Shown: positions 6,418-11,027 of the stretch, piece after piece
How the letters are laid out: every line of letters begins with the position of its first letter
How positions within the stretch are numbered: position 1 is the first letter of the stretch
DNA from: Lachnospiraceae bacterium
GTDB taxonomy: Bacteria; Bacillota; Clostridia; Lachnospirales; Lachnospiraceae
Assembly: GCA_009774145.1 (NCBI GenBank)
Contig: VSND01000102.1
Span: 1 to 11,027 of the forward strand
DNA: 11,027 nucleotides
Direction: 5' to 3'
Notes under the pieces: model-generated
Told to the model about the DNA's origin: nothing
Seen by the model: only the letters and a program-made list of their open reading frames with translations
Databases searched by the model: none
Made by a program: the position numbers and the translations under genes

Positions 6418-7089
6418 ATGGCATTGATCTATATTGTGGAAGATGATCAGAATATCCGGGAGATCGAGCGTTTTGCGCTGCAGAACAGCGGATATGAAGT
6501 GGAAGAATTCGCCTGCGCACGGGAGTTCGGCGGGCGGCTGAGAGAACGGGTGCCGGACTGCATTCTTCTGGACATCATGCTTCCGGATGAGGACGGGCTG
6601 GAGATTTTAAGAAGAATCCGGACACTTCCGGAAGTGAAAAAAGTTCCGGTCATGATGGTGACTGCAAAGACAACGGAGCTGGACAAGGTGAAGGGGTTGG
6701 ATCAGGGAGCAGACGATTATATTACAAAGCCCTTCGGGGTGATGGAGCTGATCTCCAGAGTAAAAGCGCTGCTCCGGCGCTGCGCGGGCATGGAGGAGGA
6801 TCGTCTCCTGACGGCCGGGGAAATCTGTCTGGACAGTGAAAAGCGTACGGTATATGCAGGCGGTACGCTGTGCAGTCTGACCTACAAGGAGTATGAGCTT
6901 TTGAAACTGCTGCTGCAGAACCGGGGGATCGTCATGCGCCGGGATGTGATTATGGAGCGGATCTGGGATATCAGTTTTGAAGGGGAGTCCCGGACGCTGG
7001 ATGTGCATGTAAAGACGCTGAGACAGAAGCTGGGGGATGCAGGCGCGCTGATCCGGACTGTTCGGAACGTGGGGTACAAGATCGAGTGA
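6418..7089 (+). CDS. phoB: PhoB/PhoP-type (OmpR family) response regulator
   Basis: A 223-residue two-domain regulator. The receiver domain (about 3-118) has the acidic pair D9-D10, the phosphoacceptor D52 in LLDIMLPDEDG, T82 and K104 in TKPFG. The winged-helix DNA-binding domain (about 125-223) has the SLTYKEYELLKLLLQN start, an SRTLDVHVKTLRQKL recognition-helix region and the closing RTVRNVGYKIE. All key residues are intact. AGAGGGA (6402-6408) precedes the ATG at 6418. The gene is 2 nt after the cotransporter and overlaps the kinase gene. The phosphate context, the PhoR-like partner and the PHO-box-like repeats support a PhoB/PhoP role. OmpR-family sequence alone would not prove it. Confidence 0.9.
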   Translation: MALIYIVEDDQNIREIERFALQNSGYEVEEFACAREFGGRLRERVPDCILLDIMLPDEDGLEILRRIRTLPEVKKVPVMMVTAKTTELDKVKGLDQGADDYITKPFGVMELISRVKALLRRCAGMEEDRLLTAGEICLDSEKRTVYAGGTLCSLTYKEYELLKLLLQNRGIVMRRDVIMERIWDISFEGESRTLDVHVKTLRQKLGDAGALIRTVRNVGYKIE

Positions 7090-8462
7090 AAAGGAAGATA
7101 CATCGGGAGTTTGTCATTGTGGCTCTGACCACGATTCTTTTAACGACCGGGCTGATTACGGCCGTATTTTACGATTTTTTCAGGAAGGAAATTCTGAATG
7201 AACTGAAGATCTGTGCGGAGGTTCTGCAGAATGCGGGAATCGATTCAGCTGAGAGGAGGGCAGAGATGGGCGGCGCCGGACTGAACCAGGTCCGGATCTC
7301 GCTGATCGATGAACAGGGGATGGTTTTCTACGATAATGACGTGGACATCGGAGGCATGGACAACCACAAAGAACGTCCGGAGGTATCAGATGCCAGAAGA
7401 GAGGGAAGCGGGCAGTCCATCCGCCGGTCGGATACGCTGGATCAAAGCGCCTTTTATTATGCGGTGCTGCTGAAGGACGGCACAATTCTGCGGGTGGCAA
7501 AAGAAGCATCCAGTATATGGAGGATCTTCCGAAGCGCCTTTCCGGTAATTTTCCTGATGGGCGTTATGGTATTTCTGTTTTGCATGCTGCTTTCCGGCCG
7601 CGCCACGAAGATGCTGGTGGCGCCGGTGGAGTATCTGGCAGACCATCTGGACGAGTGTACAGAGCCGCCGGTATACCGCGAGATGGCGCCCTTTGTGGAC
7701 CGGATCCGAAGGCAGCATGAGGATATTCTGAAAAATGCAAGGCTCCGGCAGGAGTTTACGGCCAATGTATCCCATGAACTGAAAACGCCGCTGGCGGCGA
7801 TCTCCGGCTATGCGGAGCTGATCGAGCACGAGATGGCTTCTCAGGAGGACGTTCCAAGATTTGCCGGAGAGATTCACAGAAACGCGTCGCGGCTTCTGGC
7901 AATGATCAATGATATTATCCGTCTGTCGGAGCTGGATGTCATGGAGGCAGATGCGATGGTCTTTACGCAGGTTCCTCTGTATCAGATGGCAAAAGCCTGT
8001 GTGGAGATGCTGCAGGTCAGCGCCGGGAAGCATCAGGTGACGCTTTCCATAAGAGGGGTTCCGTGCAGCATCCTGGGAAACCGGGAAATGGTGGAAGAGG
8101 TCTTGTACAACCTGTGTGACAACGGGATCCGCTATAATGCGGCAGGCGGAAACGTTGCCGTAATCGTGGAACCTGAGGGGGACAAAGTCCGTCTGACCGT
8201 GGAGGATACGGGAATCGGGATTCCAAAAGCATATCAGGAACGGGTGTTTGAACGGTTTTACCGGGTGGATAAAAGCCGTTCCAAGGCGACCGGAGGCACC
8301 GGTCTGGGTCTTGCCATCGTAAAACACATAGCAGCGCAGCATCATGCAGAACTGCTGCTTCAGAGTGAGCCGGGATGCGGGACGCGGATCAGCATCCTGT
8401 TTGACCGCGCAAACGCTCCGGACCCGGACAGGGACAGGAAAGGGGCTGCCTTACCGAAGTGA
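7086..8462 (+). CDS. phoR: PhoR-like membrane sensor histidine kinase
   Basis: A 458-residue kinase starting at GTG 7086, which overlaps the regulator's stop as GTGA, so translation is probably coupled. TM1 is about 9-31 and TM2 about 150-170. The roughly 115-residue outer domain contains DNHKERPEV followed by EGSGQSIRRSDTL (92-118), a pattern familiar from PhoR/WalK sensor domains. After a linker come the HisKA domain with H230 (SHELKTPLAAISGY), the N box NLCDNGIRYN (342-351), the G1 box DTGIGIP (374-380), the F box FERFYRVDKSRS (388-399) and the G2 box GGTGLGLAIVKH (403-414). No PAS domain is evident. It should phosphorylate the adjacent regulator. The signal is probably phosphate status relayed through the PhoU-like tail of the cotransporter, but that is inference. 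Confidence 0.9.
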   Translation: MKRKIHREFVIVALTTILLTTGLITAVFYDFFRKEILNELKICAEVLQNAGIDSAERRAEMGGAGLNQVRISLIDEQGMVFYDNDVDIGGMDNHKERPEVSDARREGSGQSIRRSDTLDQSAFYYAVLLKDGTILRVAKEASSIWRIFRSAFPVIFLMGVMVFLFCMLLSGRATKMLVAPVEYLADHLDECTEPPVYREMAPFVDRIRRQHEDILKNARLRQEFTANVSHELKTPLAAISGYAELIEHEMASQEDVPRFAGEIHRNASRLLAMINDIIRLSELDVMEADAMVFTQVPLYQMAKACVEMLQVSAGKHQVTLSIRGVPCSILGNREMVEEVLYNLCDNGIRYNAAGGNVAVIVEPEGDKVRLTVEDTGIGIPKAYQERVFERFYRVDKSRSKATGGTGLGLAIVKHIAAQHHAELLLQSEPGCGTRISILFDRANAPDPDRDRKGAALPK

Positions 8463-8484
8463 GAGAAGAAAGAGGGAAAGAACA

Positions 8485-9234
8485 GTGAAGGAAAAAGAAC
8501 GGTATCATCTGCTGGATGGTCTGCGGGGAGTGACGCTGCTCAGCATGATCCTGTATCATGGAATGTTTGATCTGGTGGTGCTGTATGGGGTACCGGTCCG
8601 GTGGTTTTTCCGGACGCCGGGTTATGTGTGGCAGCAGAGCATCTGCTGGACGTTCATCCTGCTGTCCGGTTTCTGCTGGCGGCTGGGGCGGATGCCGTGG
8701 AAGCGGGGGCTTGTGATATCCGCCTGCGGACTGATGATTACATTTGTGACTTTTGTATTCATGCCGTCCGAGCGGATTCTGTTCGGGATCCTGACCTTTA
8801 CGGGAGCCGCCATGCTGGCGCTGGTTCCTGTGGAACGATTCCTTCGAAGCGTGCCGCAGCAGGCGGGGCTTCTGGTCAGCGTCCTTCTCTTCCTTTTGAC
8901 AAGAAATGTGAACAGCGGGCAGCTGGGATTTGAAACTTTTGTCCTTGGTGAGGCGCCGGATGTGTTCTACCGCGGGCTGTTTACGGCGGCTCTGGGCTTT
9001 CCGGGACCGGGCTTTTTCTCCGGAGATTATTTTTCCTTTATCCCCTGGATCTTCCTGTACCTGTGCGGATATTTCCTCTATGGACTTCTGATGGAGCGGG
9101 AACGTGTAAAGCGGCTGCTTGGGCGCCGGGCGGGCTTTGAGGAATGGATCGGAAAACACAGCCTGTTTCTCTACATGCTCCATCAGCCGGTGCTTATGCT
9201 GCTCCTGGAATGCTGGAATAGATTTTTCCGATGA
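8485..9234 (+). CDS. DUF1624 / HGSNAT-like membrane acyltransferase family protein
   Basis: A 249-residue multipass membrane protein. The frame is open back to 8344 inside the kinase gene, but GTG 8485 has AGAGGG about 8 nt upstream and places the family signature LLDGLRGVTLLSMILYH near the N-terminus. The C-terminal IGKHSLFLYMLHQP is also typical of DUF1624 (heparan-alpha-glucosaminide N-acetyltransferase catalytic-like). About seven hydrophobic segments are visible. In bacteria such proteins are thought to acetylate envelope sugars or glycopolymers across the membrane; the substrate here is unknown. It starts 22 nt after phoR with no terminator between, so it is probably co-transcribed with the phosphate genes. 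That might link it to envelope remodelling under phosphate limitation, though it may simply be a passenger. The stop codon abuts the tRNA-Leu promoter. Confidence 0.85.
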   Translation: MKEKERYHLLDGLRGVTLLSMILYHGMFDLVVLYGVPVRWFFRTPGYVWQQSICWTFILLSGFCWRLGRMPWKRGLVISACGLMITFVTFVFMPSERILFGILTFTGAAMLALVPVERFLRSVPQQAGLLVSVLLFLLTRNVNSGQLGFETFVLGEAPDVFYRGLFTAALGFPGPGFFSGDYFSFIPWIFLYLCGYFLYGLLMERERVKRLLGRRAGFEEWIGKHSLFLYMLHQPVLMLLLECWNRFFR

Positions 9235-9263
9235 TTGACTTTTGAGAGGACAGATGATAAGAT
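9235..9263 (+). promoter_or_regulatory. Promoter of tRNA-Leu (TAG)
   Basis: TTGACT (9235-9240), a 17-bp spacer and TAAGAT (9258-9263) with an extended -10 TG at 9255-9256. The -35 begins on the base after the acyltransferase stop codon. The start near 9270 is 4 nt before the tRNA. Confidence 0.8.
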
Positions 9264-9273
9264 AAGAAAGTCA

Positions 9274-9355
<82 letters not shown>

Positions 9356-9357
9356 TG

Positions 9358-9395
9358 GACTCCCTGTAAATATATGATTTGCAGGGAGTCTTTTT
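9358..9395 (+). terminator. Intrinsic terminator of tRNA-Leu
   Basis: GACTCCCTG (9358-9366) pairs with CAGGGAGTC (9382-9390), with extra A-T pairs in the loop, and is followed by TTTTT (9391-9395). It would also stop read-through from the phosphate operon and insulate the CRISPR leader. Confidence 0.93.
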
Positions 9396-9478
9396 CTGTC
9401 GTCCGGCGGATTTTTTTCGCTGCTGTTCGGCCTTACGGCTGAATCGCAATGGCATGTGAGAACATTCTGAAATTTTTC

Positions 9479-9507
9479 TTGCGTTTTTGCCGGATGTGTT
9501 GTAGAAT
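9479..9507 (+). promoter_or_regulatory. Putative promoter of the CRISPR array
   Basis: TAGAAT (9502-9507) matches five of six -10 positions. TTGCGT (9479-9484) lies 17 bp upstream and matches only the first half of the -35. The start would be near 9514, about 130 nt before the first repeat, in the direction implied by array polarity. Confidence 0.4.
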
Positions 9508-9566
9508 AAAAACAGATATAAATATGAACAAATTGTAAACATGCACGTTTTTGTTCGAAAAAGTCG

Positions 9567-9590
9567 AATTGTCAGAATTTTCTGACAATT
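9567..9590. repeat. Perfect palindrome in the CRISPR leader
   Basis: AATTGTCAGAA (9567-9577) and its exact reverse complement TTCTGACAATT (9580-9590) are separated by TT. The symmetric form and the lack of a T-run at the right distance fit a protein-binding site better than a terminator. It lies 57 bp before the first repeat. Confidence 0.85.
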
Positions 9591-9647
9591 ACCCCCTGAA
9601 AACGGACCCGGAAACCATTGATTTTAAAGGGTTTTGAAAGGGATACC

Positions 9648-10412
9648 GTAGAAATGGGATAAGCCCGAGTAAGGGCATTGACACACGAAGATAAGGTCAT
9701 CTTCGTCCCGAGTAGCCGTTGGTAGAAATGGGATAAGCCCGAGTAAGGGCATTGACACAGTCAAGAATTACATCTTCTGTATAATTTTTTGTCATAGTAG
9801 AAATGGGATAAGCCCGAGTAAGGGCATTGACACACTTTTTTGATTACAGTGCTATTTTTGCGGGTTGCGTAGAAATGGGATAAGCCCGAGTAAGGGCATT
9901 GACACAAGATCACAACGACCTTTTCCTTCTGCAAAATCCCTATGTAGAAATGGGATAAGCCCGAGTAAGGGCATTGACACATCCTCTTCGCTCATTCTAC
10001 AATATGTTTGGCCTAAGTAGAAATGGGATAAGCCCGAGTAAGGGCATTGACACAGCTCAGGATCTGGTGTCGGCTCAGGATCTGGTGTCGGTAGAAATGG
10101 GATAAGCCCGAGTAAGGGCATTGACACAGCTTGGCAGAAGCGTTAATTTAGTTTCATCTATAGTAGAAATGGGATAAGCCCGATTAAGGGCATTGACACA
10201 CAAAGGAGTCGTCCAACTGTCCGCAAGGGCGGCCAGAGGTAGAAATGGGATAAGCCCGATTAAGGGCATTGACACACCTCGATAACATCATCCGGGTTCG
10301 GATTTCCTTCGTCTGTAGAAATGTGATAAGCCCGCCTAAGGGCATTGAAACAGTTGCCGTCCGGATTTTCCGGCTCGTTCGGTTCTTTTGCACGTAGAAA
10401 TGTGATAATCCC
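9648..10412 (+). CRISPR. CRISPR array: ten 38-bp repeats, one truncated repeat, ten spacers; no cas genes in window
   Basis: Repeats start at 9648, 9722, 9797, 9869, 9944, 10017, 10091, 10163, 10239 and 10315, with a truncated one at 10394. Each is 38 bp, begins GTAGAAATGGGATAA, carries the hairpin GCCC-GAGTAA-GGGC and ends ATTGACACA. Spacers are 34-41 bp (36, 37, 34, 37, 35, 36, 34, 38, 38, 41). Repeats 1-7 are identical; 8-9 share one G-to-T change in the hairpin loop; repeat 10 has GGG to GTG, AG to CC in the loop and GACAC to GAAAC. The leader is therefore on the left and transcription runs rightward. A central hairpin followed by about 8 nt (TTGACACA) resembles Cas6-processed class 1 repeats, especially type III-A, and also Cas13a (VI-A) repeats. 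The 34-38-nt spacers favour class 1. The subtype cannot be settled without cas genes. Confidence 0.97.
10394..10412 (+). repeat. Truncated terminal CRISPR repeat
   Basis: The 19 bp GTAGAAATGTGATAATCCC match the start of repeat 10, including its GTG variant, with one further G-to-T change. After that the sequence diverges. It marks the oldest, decayed end of the array. Confidence 0.85.
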
Positions 10413-10439
10413 AACACAATCAGAAAATACGGTACAACA

Positions 10440-10477
10440 ATAAGACCCAGGAATATTCCGAGGTCTTATATCTTTTT
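10440..10477 (+). terminator. Putative terminator of the CRISPR transcript
   Basis: ATAAGACC (10440-10447) pairs with GGTCTTAT (10462-10469). An inner GGAA/TTCC helix sits beyond a small internal loop, and TTTTT (10473-10477) follows after three bases. It lies 28 nt beyond the truncated repeat, in the right direction for the array transcript. Confidence 0.75.
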
Positions 10478-10829
10478 AAAAGCAGTGTATTTTTTATGTG
10501 GATATTACGGCATATCCGCTGGGCGCCGCCGTTCCCGGCTATTGAAATTCATCTGGAATTGACAGCACCGCTGTGCATATGAAATATTCTTACATTGTGG
10601 GTGGTTCGTTTATGTACCATGCGGATCCTGCATCCCTGGGAAATTCCGGGGGAGCGGTACAGTCGCCCGCAGAAGGGCAGAAGCCTTAGAAGGCCGGCCG
10701 GGGGTACAGGGTTTCCTTCCGTCCCTCAGGATCGCAGCACTCCTTCCGCAGAGACCTCCGCTATTTGAATTTTCCACGATGCCGATTACTACGGAATCCC
10801 ACTTTACACAGATCTGTATTTTTTATCTG
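10478..10829. other. Gene-less stretch with a foldable GC-rich segment
   Basis: No reading frame with a ribosome-binding site is seen on either strand. A TTGACA at 10559-10564 has only weak -10 candidates. From 10621 to 10735 the + strand can close on itself: GCG-ATCCTG (10621-10630) with CAGGATCGC (10727-10735), then CCCTG (10634-10638) with CAGGG (10707-10711). Inside are small hairpins GCCC/GGGC (10665-10678) and GCCT/AGGC (10683-10694). A 6-bp inverted repeat GGATAT/ATATCC is at 10500-10517, and the palindrome ACAGATCTGT is at 10808-10817. This may be a structured RNA or a decayed riboswitch; I do not recognise its family. Confidence 0.4.
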
Positions 10830-10865
10830 GCAACAACCCGATTGAGTTGTTGCTGTTTTTATTTT
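10830..10865 (+). terminator. Intrinsic terminator before the GntR gene
   Basis: GCAACAAC (10830-10837) pairs with GTTGTTGC (10846-10853), closing an 8-nt loop, and is followed by a T-rich tail (10854-10864). No gene directly precedes it, so it may end a transcript from the foldable region at 10621-10735. Confidence 0.85.
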
Positions 10866-10870
10866 GGGGA

Positions 10871-10898
10871 TTGACTATAACAGCAAAGGTGATATAAT
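10871..10898 (+). promoter_or_regulatory. Promoter of the GntR-family gene
   Basis: TTGACT (10871-10876), a 16-bp spacer and a perfect TATAAT (10893-10898). The start near 10905 falls inside the palindromic operator that follows. Confidence 0.88.
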
Positions 10899-10926
10899 GT
10901 ACTTGCACAATAAGTACAATAAGTAC
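10899..10926. promoter_or_regulatory. Palindromic operator, probably for the adjacent GntR/YtrA repressor
   Basis: GTACTT (10899-10904) and AAGTAC (10912-10917) form an inverted repeat with a 7-bp centre, directly downstream of the -10. A second AAGTAC lies at 10921-10926 within the direct repeat AATAAGTACA. Position over the transcription start implies repression, and YtrA-type regulators are often encoded next to such sites and repress themselves. Autoregulation is inference. Confidence 0.65.
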
Positions 10927-10950
10927 ATTTAGGAAGTGAGGTGGTGAATC

Positions 10951-11027
10951 GTGGAAATCATTATCAGTAACAATGCCAATAAACCGATTTATGAACAGAT
11001 CACATCACAAATCAAGGCAATGATAAT
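10951..11027 (+). CDS. GntR-family transcriptional regulator, YtrA subfamily (5' part, runs off the window)
   Basis: GTG 10951 follows GAGGTGG (10938-10944) by 6 nt. The 25 complete codons read M-E-I-I-I-S-N-N, then KPIYEQITSQIKAMI, the highly conserved N-terminus of YtrA-type GntR proteins (about 120-130 residues in total), where it forms helix 1 of the winged-helix DNA-binding domain. These repressors usually control a following ABC transporter in the same operon, which would lie to the right of this window. The rest of the gene is not visible, so integrity cannot be judged. A promoter and a palindromic operator directly upstream support autoregulation. Confidence 0.85.
   Translation, partial: MEIIISNNANKPIYEQITSQIKAMI

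Larger units (their letters stand above)
9400..9647 (+). promoter_or_regulatory. CRISPR leader region
   Basis: About 250 bp of AT-rich, gene-less DNA lies before the first repeat, on the side where repeats are perfectly conserved. It contains a putative promoter (9479-9507), a short inverted repeat TTCGA/TCGAA (9554-9558, 9564-9568), a perfect palindrome (9567-9590) and then a C- and G-run segment (ACCCCCTGAAAA near 9591). The last ~25 bp (TTGATTTTAAAGGGTTTTG) adjoin the first repeat. The leader role follows from array polarity; no family-level leader motif was confirmed. Confidence 0.75.

Noticed and set aside
5180..6520. 446-codon open frame on the minus strand inside the cotransporter gene
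   Set aside because: It is antisense to a gene with clear family motifs, has no ribosome-binding site or recognisable domain, and arises from GC-rich third positions of the sense frame.
9648..10412. Type V-A (Cas12a) array, because the reverse complement of the repeat ends ATTTCTAC
   Set aside because: The GTAGAT partner needed for the Cas12a hairpin is absent, spacers are too long, and repeat decay places the leader on the opposite side.
9761..10417. Minus-strand open frames across the CRISPR array with recurring MPLLGLIPFL-type peptides
   Set aside because: The recurring peptide is only the translation of the reverse-complemented repeat. The frames have no ribosome-binding sites and are broken by spacers of differing length.
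10619..10735. Cobalamin or FMN riboswitch
   Set aside because: GGGAA, CAGTCGCC and TCAGGA fragments are suggestive, but the ACTGT core, the full B12 box and the paired FMN GGTGAAATTCC elements are missing or out of order. Kept only as an unclassified structured region.
10579..10767. Short + strand frames starting at ATG 10579 (about 35 codons) and ATG 10619 (about 49 codons)
   Set aside because: Neither has a Shine-Dalgarno sequence or a recognisable product, and they overlap a segment that folds as RNA.

Overview
The window looks like chromosomal DNA of a low-to-mid-GC Firmicute, most likely a spore-forming Lachnospiraceae-type Clostridium. The reasons are the Shine-Dalgarno-led genes, the sigma-A promoters of TTGACA-17-TATAAT type, the tRNA clusters without encoded CCA, the YtrA-type GntR start and the protein styles. 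This placement is inference; no 16S sequence is present.

Layout, left to right. (1) 1-315: a tRNA cluster (Val-TAC, Leu-TAA, Arg-ACG) with its terminator. (2) 356-632: a 53-residue Asn/Ser-rich small protein with a strong ribosome-binding site, behind a promoter that matches the forespore sigma-G consensus, closed by its own terminator. (3) 693-3367: a rhodanese-domain protein, then a promoter and a tight three-gene set: THUMP/SAM RNA methyltransferase, RdgB/HAM1 nucleotide-pool cleaner and YfcE-like metallophosphoesterase, joined by ATGA overlaps. (4) 3412-4100: a six-tRNA cluster (Pro, Gly, Arg, His, Gln, Lys) with a main promoter, an internal promoter and a terminator. (5) 4175-4405: a gene-less stretch with a promoter, a hairpin, C-rich unpaired motifs and a terminator, proposed as a small RNA. 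(6) 4412-9234: a phosphate module in one likely transcript: Na/Pi cotransporter with a PhoU-like tail, PhoB/PhoP-type regulator, PhoR-type kinase and a DUF1624 membrane acyltransferase. TTTACA direct repeats at 11/22-bp phase upstream resemble a PHO box and suggest autoregulation by the regulator it encodes. (7) 9235-9395: tRNA-Leu-TAG with promoter and terminator. (8) About 9400-10477: a CRISPR leader with a perfect 11-bp-arm palindrome, an array of ten 38-bp repeats plus a truncated eleventh, and a terminator. No cas gene is in the window. (9) 10478-10870: no convincing gene, but a foldable GC-rich segment and a terminator. (10) 10871-11027: promoter, palindromic operator and the first 25 codons of a YtrA-subfamily GntR repressor.

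The most unusual items are the orphan array, whose repeat resembles type III-A (or VI-A) repeats and whose sixth spacer is a perfect 18-bp tandem duplication; the C-rich small-RNA candidate; the sigma-G-like small gene; and the PHO-box-like repeats before the phosphate operon.
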